DNA of 64,000 nucleotides from Rhodobacterales bacterium. Lineage in GTDB: Bacteria > Pseudomonadota > Alphaproteobacteria > Rhodobacterales > Rhodobacteraceae. How positions within the stretch are numbered: the stretch's first letter is position 1; every line of letters starts with the position of its first letter. Of this stretch, positions 45,894 to 55,317 are shown one piece after another. The stretch lies in the NCBI GenBank assembly GCA_002748265.1, contig PDRY01000014.1, positions 62,001 through 126,000 of the forward strand, in the 5' to 3' direction. The notes beneath the pieces are model-generated. The model was not told the DNA's origin. It made no database searches and worked only from the letters and a program-made list of their open reading frames with translations. A program made the position numbers and the translations under genes.

Positions 45894-47444
45894 ATGAAGT
45901 ATCTTGCAACTGCTACCGCCCTGACGCTTGCCGCCACGACGGCCCACGGCTCCGGGATTGATGCGCGCATCAACGAAACCGTCGGCAAGGCCACAGGCCC
46001 CTTCGTCAGTTTCATCTTTTCGCCCCTGCCGGGATCCGAGGCGATCTTTGGCTATGCGTTCCCCTGGATCGTGCTGTGGCTGGTGATCGCCGCGACGATC
46101 TTCACCGTCTATTTCGCGGTGATCCAGTTCCGCGCGTTTGGCCATGCGATCGCTTTGGTGTCGGGGAAGTACTCCGACCCGAATGATGCGGGCGAAGTGA
46201 GCCATTTCCAAGCGCTTGCCACGGCCCTGTCGGGCACCGTGGGTCTGGGCAACATTGCGGGGGTGGCCGTGGCTGTCTCCATCGGCGGGCCGGGGGCTAC
46301 GTTCTGGATGATCCTTGCGGGTCTTCTGGGGATGGCGTCCAAGTTCACCGAATGTACGCTGGGCGTGAAATACCGCAACGAATACGCCGATGGGCGTGTG
46401 TCGGGTGGTCCGATGTATTACCTGAACAAGGGCATGACCGAGCGCGGCTTTGGCGGGCTTGGCAAAGTGCTCGCGATCTTCTTCGCAGTTTTCTGCGTGC
46501 TGGGTTCGCTGGGCGGCGGGAATATGTTCCAGGCCAACCAGGCTCATGCGCAGATCTCGGGCATCGTCGGGGACTATCCCGGCTGGATCACGGGCGTCAT
46601 CTTTGCGGCCATCGTGTTCGCGGTGATCGTGGGCGGCCTGAAATCCATCGCGCGGGTGACCGAGAAGGTCGTGCCCTTCATGGGGATCCTCTATGTCACT
46701 GCGGCGCTCATCATCCTGCTGATGAATATCGACAAAATCGGCTGGGCCTTTGGGGAGATCTTCCGCGGTGCCTGGACCGGTGCGGGGATCGCCGGCGGTA
46801 TGGTTGGCGCGCTGATCCAGGGCTTCAAGCGGGCCGCGTTCTCGAACGAGGCCGGGGTTGGCTCGGCCGCGATTGCGCACTCGGCCGTGCGGACCAAGGA
46901 GCCGATCACCGAAGGCTTCGTGTCCTTGCTGGAGCCGTTCATCGACACGGTCGTGATCTGCACCATGACCGCCCTTGTGATCGTGATCACCGGTGTGCTG
47001 CAGGTGGACCCGGAAACGGGCAACTATGTCTGGAACGAAGCCGCTGGCCGCATCGCGACCGAAGGCGACGTGTCGGGCGTGGCGCTGACTTCTGCCGCGT
47101 TTGAAAGCGCGTTCAGCTGGTTCCCCTATGTGCTCGTGATCGCGGTGGTGCTGTTCGCCTTCTCGACCATGATCAGCTGGTCCTACTATGGCCTCAAGGC
47201 CTGGACCTACATGTTCGGGGAAGGCGGCGCGCAGGAGCTGTCGTTCAAGGTGATCTTCTGCATCTTCGTCGTGATCGGCGCGGCCATGAACCTGGGCCCT
47301 GTCATCGACTTCTCGGATGCGGCGATCTTTGCGATGGCTCTGGTGAACATCCTCGGGCTCTACTTCCTGATGCCGATCGTGAAGCGGGAGCTGGACAGCT
47401 ACCTCTCGCGGCTCAAGAGCGGAGAGATCCGGCGCTTCAAGTAA
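45894..47444 (+). CDS. AGCS-family sodium:alanine/glycine symporter
   Basis: The 516-residue inner-membrane protein has about ten helices and the AGCS core signatures: [19 protein letters not shown] (about 103-121), a GGPGATFWM loop, and GAFSNEAG-like [19 protein letters not shown]. It couples Na+ entry to uptake of alanine, glycine or related amino acids; the exact substrate is not visible. It follows uspA by 11 bp and ends at a strong terminator. Confidence 0.93.
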   Translation: MKYLATATALTLAATTAHGSGIDARINETVGKATGPFVSFIFSPLPGSEAIFGYAFPWIVLWLVIAATIFTVYFAVIQFRAFGHAIALVSGKYSDPNDAGEVSHFQALATALSGTVGLGNIAGVAVAVSIGGPGATFWMILAGLLGMASKFTECTLGVKYRNEYADGRVSGGPMYYLNKGMTERGFGGLGKVLAIFFAVFCVLGSLGGGNMFQANQAHAQISGIVGDYPGWITGVIFAAIVFAVIVGGLKSIARVTEKVVPFMGILYVTAALIILLMNIDKIGWAFGEIFRGAWTGAGIAGGMVGALIQGFKRAAFSNEAGVGSAAIAHSAVRTKEPITEGFVSLLEPFIDTVVICTMTALVIVITGVLQVDPETGNYVWNEAAGRIATEGDVSGVALTSAAFESAFSWFPYVLVIAVVLFAFSTMISWSYYGLKAWTYMFGEGGAQELSFKVIFCIFVVIGAAMNLGPVIDFSDAAIFAMALVNILGLYFLMPIVKRELDSYLSRLKSGEIRRFK

Positions 47445-47460
47445 GCCATCCCATACATGG

Positions 47461-47491
47461 AAAAGGCCCCGCCGATTGGTGGGGCCTTTTT
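47461..47491. terminator. Bidirectional terminator between the AGCS symporter and ahcY
   Basis: AAAAGGCCCC-G-CC pairs with GG-T-GGGGCCTTTT around GATT, followed by a further T. A-run and T-run flank the stem, so it can act on both strands. Confidence 0.9.
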
Positions 47492-47519
47492 CGTTGGGTC
47501 GGGCGCACGGGGCGCGGGA

Positions 47520-48908
47520 TCAATACCGGTAGTGTTCCGGCTTGAACGGGCCTTCGACCGTGACGCCGATATAGTCCGCCTGTTCCTTGTTCAGCTTGGA
47601 CAGCTTCACACCGATCCGGTCCAGATGCAGGCGGGCGACCTTTTCATCCAGATGCTTGGGCAGGATGTAGACGCCGGGGGTGTATTCGTCGCCTTTGGTC
47701 CACAGCTCCATCTGAGCCAGAACCTGGTTGGTGAAAGACGCGGACATCACGAAGGACGGATGGCCGGTCGCATTGCCCAGGTTCAGCAGGCGGCCTTCGG
47801 ACAGCAAGATGATGCGGTTGCCCGAGGGCATTTCGATCATGTCCACCTGGTCCTTGATATTGGTCCATTTGTGGTTCTTCAGGTTCGCGACCTGAATTTC
47901 ATTGTCGAAATGGCCGATGTTTCCGACGATGGCCATGTCTTTCATCTCGCGCATATGCTCGATGCGGATCACGTCCTTGTTGCCGGTGGTGGTGATGAAG
48001 ATGTCGGCATCGGTCACCGCGTCTTCGAGCAGAACGACCTCGAACCCGTCCATTGCGGCCTGAAGCGCGCAGATCGGATCGACCTCCGTCACCTTCACGC
48101 GGGCGCCGGCGCCGCGCAGAGATGCGGCGGAGCCTTTGCCCACATCGCCATAGCCGCACACGACCGCGACCTTGCCGGCCATCATCGTGTCGGTGGCGCG
48201 TCGGATGCCATCCACCAGGCTTTCCTTGCAGCCATACTTGTTGTCGAATTTCGACTTGGTCACGCTGTCATTGACGTTGATCGCGGGGAAGGGCAGCAGG
48301 CCGTTCTTTTGCAGATCATAGAGCCGGTGCACGCCGGTCGTCGTCTCTTCGCTGACGCCCAGAATGGCATCGCGGGTCTTGGTGAACCAGCCGGGGCTTT
48401 GCTCTATCCGCTTCTTGATCTGGGCGAAGACGGCCACTTCCTCTTCGGAGCTGGGCGTTTCGATCAGGTTCGTCTCTCCGGCTTCGACGCGGGCGCCCAG
48501 CAGCACATAGAGCGTCGCGTCGCCGCCATCGTCGAGGATCAGGTTGGCGCCTTCGGGGAACTGGAACGACCGATCCAGATAGTCCCAATGTTCTTCCAGC
48601 GACTGGCCTTTGATGGCGAAGACCGGAACGCCCGCTTCCGCGATTGCCGCCGCAGCGTGATCCTGGGTCGAGAAAATGTTGCACGACGCCCAGCGGACAT
48701 CGGCCCCAAGGGCGACCAGCGTTTCGATCAGAACCGCGGTCTGGATCGTCATATGGAGCGAGCCGACAATGCGCGCGCCCTTAAACGGTTTGCTGTCGCC
48801 GTATTCGGCGCGCAGGGCCATCAGGCCGGGCATCTCCGTCTCGGCGATGTCCAGCTCCTTGCGGCCGAACGCAGCCAGATTGATGTCTTTGACGATGTAA
48901 TCGGCCAT
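47520..48908 (-). CDS. ahcY: S-adenosylhomocysteine hydrolase
   Basis: AhcY splits S-adenosylhomocysteine to adenosine and homocysteine, clearing the product of methylation. The 462-residue product has the NAD+-binding [11 protein letters not shown], the substrate region [25 protein letters not shown] and the C-terminal KPEHYRY. I chose the ATG at 48908, with GAGGA upstream. I saw no SAH riboswitch pattern in the upstream 130 bp. In Rhodobacter capsulatus this gene lies beside the reg cluster; here it is 19 kb away. Confidence 0.97.
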   Translation of the reverse strand: MADYIVKDINLAAFGRKELDIAETEMPGLMALRAEYGDSKPFKGARIVGSLHMTIQTAVLIETLVALGADVRWASCNIFSTQDHAAAAIAEAGVPVFAIKGQSLEEHWDYLDRSFQFPEGANLILDDGGDATLYVLLGARVEAGETNLIETPSSEEEVAVFAQIKKRIEQSPGWFTKTRDAILGVSEETTTGVHRLYDLQKNGLLPFPAINVNDSVTKSKFDNKYGCKESLVDGIRRATDTMMAGKVAVVCGYGDVGKGSAASLRGAGARVKVTEVDPICALQAAMDGFEVVLLEDAVTDADIFITTTGNKDVIRIEHMREMKDMAIVGNIGHFDNEIQVANLKNHKWTNIKDQVDMIEMPSGNRIILLSEGRLLNLGNATGHPSFVMSASFTNQVLAQMELWTKGDEYTPGVYILPKHLDEKVARLHLDRIGVKLSKLNKEQADYIGVTVEGPFKPEHYRY

Positions 48909-49041
48909 TTGAGTCCTCATTAACCCGGGTGTCTGGATTGATCGCGCCTTATCAGCCTATGACAGGGCCAACAACACGGTGGATGTGTGGTGAAGTCTAT
49001 TAGCCCGCCCCACGTTTTTAAATGATGAACAGGAGGCTTGT

Positions 49042-49635
49042 ATGGCGGTGCCCCCCCGCGCCTGGCAACGAATGCTCTCGGGTCGCAGGCTTGATCTGCT
49101 GGACCCGACCCCGGTGGACATTGAGATCGAAGACATCGCGCACGGGCTGGCCTTCGTCGCCCGCTGGAACGGGCAGACCCATGGCGACTATGCCTATTCA
49201 GTGGCAGAGCATTCGCTCCTGGTGGAGCAGATCTTCTGCCGCATCGCGCCCAAGGCGCCAGTGAAATGGCAGCTTGCCGCGCTGCTCCACGATGCGCCCG
49301 AATACGTGATCGGGGATATGATTTCGCCGGTGAAGGCGGCGGTCGGCCCCGCCTATGGGGTTCTGGATGACCGCTTGATGGCTGCGATCCATTTGCGCTT
49401 TGGCCTGCCCGCGAAAGTGCCCGCATCGGTCAAGAAACAGATCAAACGGGCCGATCGTGTATCGGCTTGGATGGAGGCGGTGGAGATCGCCGGGTTTTCC
49501 GAAGCCGAGGCGAGCAAATTCTTCGGGCGGCCTGATCCGGCACTGCGCGAAGGCCTCTCGATCCGCCTGCGTCCGCCGGTCGAGGTGCGCCGCGACTACA
49601 CCGCCCGTCACGCAGCTTTGCTGGAGCAGCTATGA
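49042..49635 (+). CDS. YfbR-like HD-domain nucleotidase
   Basis: The 197-residue product has the YfbR-type HD fold: VAEHSLLVEQ with a metal-binding His, LLHDAPEYVIGD holding the His-Asp pair, and KRADRVSAW with the distal Asp. E. coli YfbR is a 5'-deoxynucleotidase; the activity here is inferred. AGGAGG precedes the ATG. It diverges from ahcY and overlaps the GNAT gene. Confidence 0.9.
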   Translation: MAVPPRAWQRMLSGRRLDLLDPTPVDIEIEDIAHGLAFVARWNGQTHGDYAYSVAEHSLLVEQIFCRIAPKAPVKWQLAALLHDAPEYVIGDMISPVKAAVGPAYGVLDDRLMAAIHLRFGLPAKVPASVKKQIKRADRVSAWMEAVEIAGFSEAEASKFFGRPDPALREGLSIRLRPPVEVRRDYTARHAALLEQL

Positions 49636-50090
49636 TCATACGCGCCGCCCTTCCTGATGACGTCCCCGGCATGTCCGCTGTCCTGCAACCGATCCTGACC
49701 GGCTGGAACAGTGATCGGCTGGGCGATACCGCCACGGTGCTGGAGCGCTATGTCAACGACCCGGACAAGATCGCGTGCTCCGTCGCCGAATTGGATGGCC
49801 GGATCGTCGGATTTCAGTCTCTGAAGCGCGCAACAGAGGCGAATCCCTACGGGGTGGAGCCGGGCTGGGGCATCATCGGCACATATGTTGCTCTGGATGC
49901 AGGGCGCGGAGGGATCGGGTCGGCTCTCTTTGCTGCCAGCGAACAGGCCGCGCGTGCGGCGGGGCTGGCATGGATCGACGCCACCATCGGCAAGGACAAT
50001 GCCAAGGGGCTGTCCTATTATCGCAAGATGGGGTTCGCGCCTTACCGGGATACGGGCACGGCGCTCGCGCATCGGTTCCAGGTGCGGTGA
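49632..50090 (+). CDS. GNAT-family acetyltransferase
   Basis: The 152-residue product has the GNAT core: an N-terminal IIRAALPDDVPGM, the acetyl-CoA pyrophosphate loop VALDAGRGGIGSALF, and a C-terminal YYRKMGFAPYRDTG motif. The sequence resembles phosphinothricin-acetyltransferase-like GNATs, but the substrate is unknown. The ATG overlaps the HD gene stop, so the two are one operon. A short hairpin follows at 50097-50114. Confidence 0.88.
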   Translation: MIIRAALPDDVPGMSAVLQPILTGWNSDRLGDTATVLERYVNDPDKIACSVAELDGRIVGFQSLKRATEANPYGVEPGWGIIGTYVALDAGRGGIGSALFAASEQAARAAGLAWIDATIGKDNAKGLSYYRKMGFAPYRDTGTALAHRFQVR

Positions 50091-50096
50091 GGATGC

Positions 50097-50114
50097 GGGC
50101 CGGTCAGGCGGCCC
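50097..50114 (+). terminator. Weak terminator hairpin after the GNAT gene
   Basis: GGGCCG (50097-50102) pairs with CGGCCC (50109-50114), followed by ACACCTTTGATTT. The stem is short and the T-run is interrupted. Confidence 0.4.
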
Positions 50115-50139
50115 ACACCTTTGATTTAAGGATCGCGGA

Positions 50140-50766
50140 TCAGGCCGCGCGCTGCCCGCGCAGGGCGTCGGTGATGATCCGGAACGGGATCAGCGCGATC
50201 AGGGCGACGGTCAGTTTCACCGACCAGTCCGCTACGCCCAAGGACACCCACAGCGGAGCGATGGGGCCGGAGTTCAGGAACGGCACCGGCTCAAGCGCCC
50301 AGGCGACGGCCTCATCTGCGGCGCCAAGGCTGACGAATCCAGCGAAGGCGATGGTGAAGAAGATCACCGAATCCACGGTGGAGCCGATCAGGGTGGAGGC
50401 CAGCGGCGCTTTCCACCATGCGCCTTCGCGCAGGCGGTCGAACACCGCCACGTCCAGAAGCTGCGCGATCAGGAAGGCGGTGGCCGACGCCACGGCGATG
50501 CGCAGCGGAACGGCGGGGCCGTATTCCAGCATGATCTGCGAGCCGATCAGAGAACAGATGATCCCGGTCACGAACCCGGCCAGCACCACGCGGCGGGCTT
50601 CGGCCGGGCCGTAGATGCGGTTCATCAGGTCGGTGACCAGAAAGGCCAGCGGATAAGTGAAGGCGCCCCAGGTGAGCAGCCCATCCGCGATGAGAAACTG
50701 AACGAGGATGTTTGAGGCCACCACGATAGCGGCCATGGCAAGAATGCCAGGGAAAAGTCGGGTCAT
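50140..50766 (-). CDS. YhhQ/VUT-family queuosine-precursor transporter
   Basis: This family imports preQ0/preQ1 for queuosine tRNA modification. The 208-residue product has about six membrane helices, the WGAFTYPLAFLVTDLMNRIYG segment typical of the family, and a GSTVDSVIFF core. I chose the ATG at 50766 (MTRLFPGIL). Upstream at 50802-50814 there is a small stem CCCCA-CTA-TGGGG; it does not match a preQ1 riboswitch I recognise. Confidence 0.85.
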   Translation of the reverse strand: MTRLFPGILAMAAIVVASNILVQFLIADGLLTWGAFTYPLAFLVTDLMNRIYGPAEARRVVLAGFVTGIICSLIGSQIMLEYGPAVPLRIAVASATAFLIAQLLDVAVFDRLREGAWWKAPLASTLIGSTVDSVIFFTIAFAGFVSLGAADEAVAWALEPVPFLNSGPIAPLWVSLGVADWSVKLTVALIALIPFRIITDALRGQRAA

Positions 50767-50850
50767 GGAGTGGTCCGTTTTGACAAGGTTGCGGCACTTG
50801 GCCCCACTATGGGGACGCGCCCGCATAGCGAAGCCTGACGCGCACGTCAA

Positions 50851-51684
50851 TCATTCCAGCACGTATTCCACGATCCCGCCGCGTTGGAAGCTCTGGAAAT
50901 TGTCGTCCTCGACCATCGTGGCGCGCAGCCGCCCGGCCCCGTCGCGCCAGATGGACAGGCCTTCAAGGTTGCCGTGGCGGCCAAGAGGAAGGTCCAACAC
51001 GGTGCTGAGACCCGATCCATCTGTTTCAACCCGCAGCACACGGGCCGCGAAACCGACGCCAAGGAAGGCTCGTTCCAGGATATAGAGCCGCCCATCCGGC
51101 CCAATATCGGCCCCGGCGGGGGCATAGCCTGCCCGGCTGGGAAGCTCCGCGATTTGCGCCCAAGGCTCGCCCGGACCACGTCTCCAAATCGGCAGCGGAC
51201 CACCCTGCTTCTCCGGTAGCGCGTAGAAGGTGCCGTCTGGCGCGCGGGCGAGCGCCTCGATCCCGCGATTGCCGTTGGTACCTCTACGGATGGGGGCGGG
51301 CATCGTTTCGATCAGGGCCCCGTCGGCGCGGTGATGGGCAACACGGTGTCGGCCCTCATAGGACACGAAAACCGTGCCGTCTGCCGCAAGGGCCAGCCCT
51401 TCGGAATCGCGACTGTTGACGCTTGCGGGCCATTCCCCTTCGGCGTTCTTGAGCCGGTTCTCAGAGACGACGACCACATCATTCAGCCGTCCGGCGGAGC
51501 GCAGAAACCGACCATGAATCATGATCCCCCGGTCGCTGAGCGCGACAAACGCTGTGCCGCCGTCGGTCACCTCGATGGCGGAAAGCCCATGCCCAACCGC
51601 TGGCACGACCGAGGGCTCAGGTTGCGAAAGCCCGACGGCGCAGGCGCTCAGCGCGGCCAGAGCCGCTACGGCGATACGGCGCAT
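50851..51684 (-). CDS. Esterase-like (phytase-like) beta-propeller lipoprotein
   Basis: The 277-residue product has an N-terminal lipobox-like ALSAC (Cys at about 15), so it is probably lipid-anchored, then a beta-propeller body of the esterase-like activity of phytase family: DSEGLALAADGTVFVSYE, NRGIEALARAPDGTFY and NLEGLSIWRDG. Acidic residues at these repeats could bind metal. It starts one base after the MepA gene stop. Substrate unknown. Confidence 0.82.
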   Translation of the reverse strand: MRRIAVAALAALSACAVGLSQPEPSVVPAVGHGLSAIEVTDGGTAFVALSDRGIMIHGRFLRSAGRLNDVVVVSENRLKNAEGEWPASVNSRDSEGLALAADGTVFVSYEGRHRVAHHRADGALIETMPAPIRRGTNGNRGIEALARAPDGTFYALPEKQGGPLPIWRRGPGEPWAQIAELPSRAGYAPAGADIGPDGRLYILERAFLGVGFAARVLRVETDGSGLSTVLDLPLGRHGNLEGLSIWRDGAGRLRATMVEDDNFQSFQRGGIVEYVLE

Positions 51685-52620
51685 CTAGTCGGACGCGAGA
51701 ACGCCGGCGCACTGGCCCGGCAGATCGGCCATGGTCAGCTCCCGGCGCGGAGCGGGGGGCGGTGCGTTTGGGTCCGGCGGGGGCGGGTTCAGGATTCGGT
51801 CCACCCATTCTTCGGCGTCGGCGCATCCGTCTCCGGCGGGCGGCGGGGTCTGGTTTTCGCAGCCACGCGCGCCTGCGGGGCAGGCGAGCCGGACATGGAA
51901 ATGATAGTGATGCCCCCACCACGGACGGATCTTGCGCAGCCAGGCCCGATCCGATCCGGCATTGCGACACATGGAGACCTTGGCGCCCGGGAAGACAAAG
52001 ATGCGCGACACGCGCGGGTCTTGGGCGGCGCGTTTCAACAGGGCTTCGTGCTGGGGCGTCCAGCTTGAATTCGTATAGGCCCCTGCGGCGCGGCGCATGG
52101 AGATCGACGAGATATTCTCCCGCTCGGTCCGGGACAGATCGAGCCGTTGCGGCGGCAGCATCCAGATGTCAGCATCCAGCCCCGACTGGTGGCTGCGGTG
52201 CCCGGTCAGCATCGGCCCGCCGCGCGGCTGGCTCATGTCTCCGACATAGAGCCCGGACCAGCCCGGAAGCGTCGCGGCAAAGCGGGACAGATCCTGCACG
52301 AAATCGACAGTGCCCGGCTGAGCCCAGTTGCGATTGCGGCTCAGGCGCATGGCCTGCCAGGTCGGCCCTGTTTCAGGCAGTTGCACAGCCCCGGCCTGAC
52401 ATCCCTTGGCATAGCCGCCATAGGGCTGGGGCGCTTGGGATGACGCAACCCGCGCGGCGCCAAACAGCGGCTTGGCCTGCCGCGTGTCACCGCGGTTGCT
52501 GGTGGACAGGGCCGCAGCCTCGGGCGGCTCATAGTCGTTGGTCGTCCCGCCACCGCTGCCCCCGCCGTTGCAGGCGGCAAGGCTGGCGACAAGGATCAGG
52601 CTCAGGACGGTGCGGACCAT
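51685..52620 (-). CDS. mepA: MepA, penicillin-insensitive murein endopeptidase
   Basis: MepA cuts D-Ala-mDAP cross-links of peptidoglycan in the periplasm. The 311-residue product has a lipobox-like LVASLAAC (Cys17), the zinc motif GHRSHQSGLDADIW, and the C-terminal GHHYHFHVRL with His ligands. I chose the ATG at 52620, which overlaps the UMF1 stop by 19 bases. The C-terminal Pro-rich tail is longer than in E. coli MepA. It is probably a lipoprotein of the inner or outer membrane. Confidence 0.92.
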   Translation of the reverse strand: MVRTVLSLILVASLAACNGGGSGGGTTNDYEPPEAAALSTSNRGDTRQAKPLFGAARVASSQAPQPYGGYAKGCQAGAVQLPETGPTWQAMRLSRNRNWAQPGTVDFVQDLSRFAATLPGWSGLYVGDMSQPRGGPMLTGHRSHQSGLDADIWMLPPQRLDLSRTERENISSISMRRAAGAYTNSSWTPQHEALLKRAAQDPRVSRIFVFPGAKVSMCRNAGSDRAWLRKIRPWWGHHYHFHVRLACPAGARGCENQTPPPAGDGCADAEEWVDRILNPPPPDPNAPPPAPRRELTMADLPGQCAGVLASD

Positions 52621-53951
52621 GCGTTCGGGTCTCCCTCTGCTCGCACCCAGCGTAGCAGAACAAGGCCCAAAAGGAAGAGAGCGATCAGCGGCGTCACCCC
52701 GATTTGCTGAGATCCGCTTGCCCAGGTCGCAAAAGCGATCGTTGCCGGAGCGATGAAGCTCGTCGCCTTCCCGGCAAGCGCATAGAGCCCGAAGGCTTCG
52801 GTCATCCGGTCGGGGTTGGCTTGGCGCACCATCATCGTCCGGCTGGCCGATTGCAGCACGCCCCCGGCGGCGCCAATGATAGAGCCGAGCACGTAGAAGG
52901 TTCTGTCGGGCAGGGAGGATTCCGGCCCAACCGCGATGCCCAGCACGCTTTCGCGTGAGATCGTGGCCGTGGTCAGCGCAACCAGCGTCAGCACAACGAT
53001 GGCTCCGATGATGACGGGCTTGGGGCCAAAGCGAGTGTCCAGGTGCCCGCCGATCCAGGCAAAGATCGCGCCCGCGATGATTGCCAGAATACCAAAGATG
53101 CCGGTGTCCACGACGGACCATTCCAGCACACCTGCCGCGTAGATCCCGCCGAAGGTGTAGAGCCCATTCAGCGCGTCGCGGTAGAACATCGAAGAGGTGA
53201 GATAGGCGAACAGCGAGGGCGTGCGCGGCAGGCCTTTGATGGTGCCCCACAGGCCTGTCAGGGCTTCCTTCACGGCGCCGGGATGGGGCTTCACCGGGCG
53301 CGGATCGCGCACCCATAGGACAAACGGCACCATGAACAGCGCATACCACAGCGCGGTGAGCGGCCCGACAAAGCGCGTGCCTTCCCGCGCGCCTGCATCC
53401 AGCCCCAGGGCCGGAGCGAGCCCGACGAAGGTGGTGCCCGTTTCGGCGCTTTCCGCGAAGAACACCAGCATGATGACGAGGGCGATCAGCCCTCCGACAT
53501 AGCCAAAGGCCCAGCCATTGCCCGAGACGCGGCCAATCTCATCACGGGTGGCAAGGTCGGGCAGCATGGAGTTGGTGAAGATCGTCGCAAACTCCATCCC
53601 GATCATGCCGATGGCAAAGAACAGCAGCGTGGTGGTCAGGTTGAAACTGTCGGGCGCGGCAAACCACAGCATCGCGGAGCCGATCACATAGAGCGCGGAG
53701 AATCCCCAGATCCACCGCAGCCTGTTTCCCGCCGTATCGGCCAGGGCCCCAAGGATCGGGGCGAGGACAGCGATCAGAACCCCTGCGCCGGCGATGCCGA
53801 TGCCCCAGGCCGTCTGTGCGGCGGCGCCGTCTTGCATCAGCTCGCTCACATAGGGCGCAAAGATGAAGGTGATGAGCAGCGTATTATAGGGCTGGGATGC
53901 CCAATCGAAGAAAAACCAGCCCCAAATCCGCTGGCGTTTGCTGGGTTGCAT
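52602..53951 (-). CDS. UMF1-family MFS transporter
   Basis: The 449-residue product has about twelve membrane helices and the hallmark FFFDWASQPYNTLL near the N-terminus, which defines the UMF1 (Atg22-like) group. The GYVGGLIALV and MMVRQANPDRMTEAFGLYALAGKATSF stretches also fit. Yeast Atg22 exports amino acids from vacuoles; the bacterial substrate is unknown. It is upstream of and overlaps mepA. Confidence 0.9.
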   Translation of the reverse strand: MQPSKRQRIWGWFFFDWASQPYNTLLITFIFAPYVSELMQDGAAAQTAWGIGIAGAGVLIAVLAPILGALADTAGNRLRWIWGFSALYVIGSAMLWFAAPDSFNLTTTLLFFAIGMIGMEFATIFTNSMLPDLATRDEIGRVSGNGWAFGYVGGLIALVIMLVFFAESAETGTTFVGLAPALGLDAGAREGTRFVGPLTALWYALFMVPFVLWVRDPRPVKPHPGAVKEALTGLWGTIKGLPRTPSLFAYLTSSMFYRDALNGLYTFGGIYAAGVLEWSVVDTGIFGILAIIAGAIFAWIGGHLDTRFGPKPVIIGAIVVLTLVALTTATISRESVLGIAVGPESSLPDRTFYVLGSIIGAAGGVLQSASRTMMVRQANPDRMTEAFGLYALAGKATSFIAPATIAFATWASGSQQIGVTPLIALFLLGLVLLRWVRAEGDPNAWSAPS

Positions 53952-54052
53952 CCCGTCTCTCCCTGTCCCTCGGGGTCAGGAATACCATGCCCCGTTGGCC
54001 GGGCAGTATAGGGACGAAAGCCCATCTGGCAACGGCCCGATTCGGGGTGGCT

Positions 54053-54394
54053 CTAGTCGATCTCATCTTGCAGCGATTGGGCCCAGACTTTTGACACCTC
54101 TGAGAGGGGTTCGAGCGCCCGAAAGACTTGGGTTCCCAGCGGCGTCACGGCGTATCCTTCGGGCGTTTTCACAATGAACCCGGCCTCGTGAAGCTCTTTC
54201 AGCCGGGCATTAAGAACGCCGGGAGAGATCGACTCGCACGCGTCTTGCAGCGCACGGAAGGTGCAAGGCCCCCGTTCGGCCAGCGTCCAGAGAACGCCCA
54301 TGGCCCAGCTCCGCCCCAGAAGGTCGAACAATGCCATGATCGGGCTGCCGGATCGGGAGCCTCTGACAGGTTTGCCAGGGCGGGGGATGGACAT
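54053..54394 (-). CDS. HxlR-family transcriptional regulator
   Basis: The 113-residue winged-helix product has the HxlR signature: LLGRSWAMGVLWTLAERGPCTFRAL and SISPGVLNARLKELHEAGFI. There is one Cys in the DNA-binding part (RGPCTFRAL) and another in DACESI, which in relatives can sense electrophiles; whether they do here is unknown. It is divergent from an EamA permease and probably represses it. A dyad lies in the gap between them. Confidence 0.9.
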   Translation of the reverse strand: MSIPRPGKPVRGSRSGSPIMALFDLLGRSWAMGVLWTLAERGPCTFRALQDACESISPGVLNARLKELHEAGFIVKTPEGYAVTPLGTQVFRALEPLSEVSKVWAQSLQDEID

Positions 54395-54405
54395 CGCGGA
54401 TCTCC

Positions 54406-54445
54406 TTGCTATCGAAGTAGTAGCAAGCTACAGAAATCATAGCAA
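54406..54445. promoter_or_regulatory. Candidate HxlR operator between hxlR and eamA
   Basis: TTGCTAT (54406-54412) and ATAGCAA (54439-54445) are exact inverted copies. Inside them GTAG-N7-CTAC (54417-54431) forms a second dyad. Their centre lies in the 62-bp divergent gap, a usual place for HxlR control. Confidence 0.6.
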
Positions 54446-54456
54446 CGGAGGCAAGC

Positions 54457-55317
54457 ATGACACGCACGGATTTCTGGCTTTGGCTGGCGCTGGCGTGGCT
54501 CTGGGGAAGCTCGTTCCTCGCGATCGGTATCGGGGTCGAAACGCTGAGCCCTGCGGCGCTTGTCGCGTTGCGGATGGCGATCGGGACCCTGGCGCTTGTC
54601 GGTATTCTTTACGCCAGCGGCGGCAGCTTGCGGCTGGGGCGCCGGGGCTGGAGGATCGCGGGAGTCGTCGGCATGACGGGCAATGTGATCCCGTTCCTCT
54701 TGATCTCCTACGCCGAGCAGCAGGTGGACAGCGGGTTGGCCGCGCTGATCATGGGGATCGCGCCGGTGGTGACCCTGACCCTCGCGCCGTTGATCCATCC
54801 CGATGAGAGCGTGACCCGCACGCTCCTGTTGGGAGCGGCGCTTGGGTTTTCCGGGGTTGCGGTTCTGGTCGGCCCCGAAGCGCTGCAAGGGGTGAGCGGA
54901 GAGCTGATGCCCCGTCTGGCCCTGGTGGGGGCGGCTCTCTGCTACTCTGCCACGGCCCTGATCTCGCGCCGGTATCCGCATCCGGAGCCGCTGCAGATGG
55001 CGGCGGGATCGGTTCTGGCGGGGGCGCTGGTGATCGGTGCCATGGCGGCTCCGGGATGGGATATGCAAGAGATCCGCGCGTCTTCGCTATGGGCGGCGGT
55101 GTATCTGGGACTTGGCCCCACGGCATTGGCGGCAGTGATCTATTTCCACCTGATCCCGCGTATCGGCGCCAGCCGTTTGCAACAGGTGAATTATGTGGTG
55201 CCGGTGCTGGGAACCGTTCTGGGGATTATCGTTCTTGGCGAGCGACCCGGCTGGAACAGTCTTCTGGCGATTGTGATGATTGCCGGTGCGATCTGGCTGG
55301 TGACCCGGCGGCGTTAG
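54457..55317 (+). CDS. EamA-family (DMT) transporter
   Basis: The 286-residue product has ten predicted membrane helices in two EamA repeats: FWLWLALAWLWGSSFLA and, in the second half, MPRLALVGAALCYSATALISR with AAVIYFHLIPRIGASRL. These proteins usually export amino acids or metabolites; the substrate is unknown. It is controlled by the divergent HxlR gene. Its last 4 bases overlap the thioesterase gene on the opposite strand. Confidence 0.92.
   Translation: MTRTDFWLWLALAWLWGSSFLAIGIGVETLSPAALVALRMAIGTLALVGILYASGGSLRLGRRGWRIAGVVGMTGNVIPFLLISYAEQQVDSGLAALIMGIAPVVTLTLAPLIHPDESVTRTLLLGAALGFSGVAVLVGPEALQGVSGELMPRLALVGAALCYSATALISRRYPHPEPLQMAAGSVLAGALVIGAMAAPGWDMQEIRASSLWAAVYLGLGPTALAAVIYFHLIPRIGASRLQQVNYVVPVLGTVLGIIVLGERPGWNSLLAIVMIAGAIWLVTRRR

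Noticed and set aside
48909-49041. Possible SAH riboswitch upstream of ahcY
   Set aside because: I could not find the conserved core or pseudoknot arms; the region looks like an ordinary divergent promoter gap.
50767-50850. Possible preQ1 riboswitch upstream of the YhhQ-type transporter
   Set aside because: There is a small CCCCA/TGGGG stem, but no A-rich tail or pseudoknot partner of a known preQ1 class.
51685-53349. Extended 554-codon version of the mepA frame
   Set aside because: The extra N-terminal part is a shadow of the UMF1 gene; the lipoprotein signal at 52620 gives the credible start.
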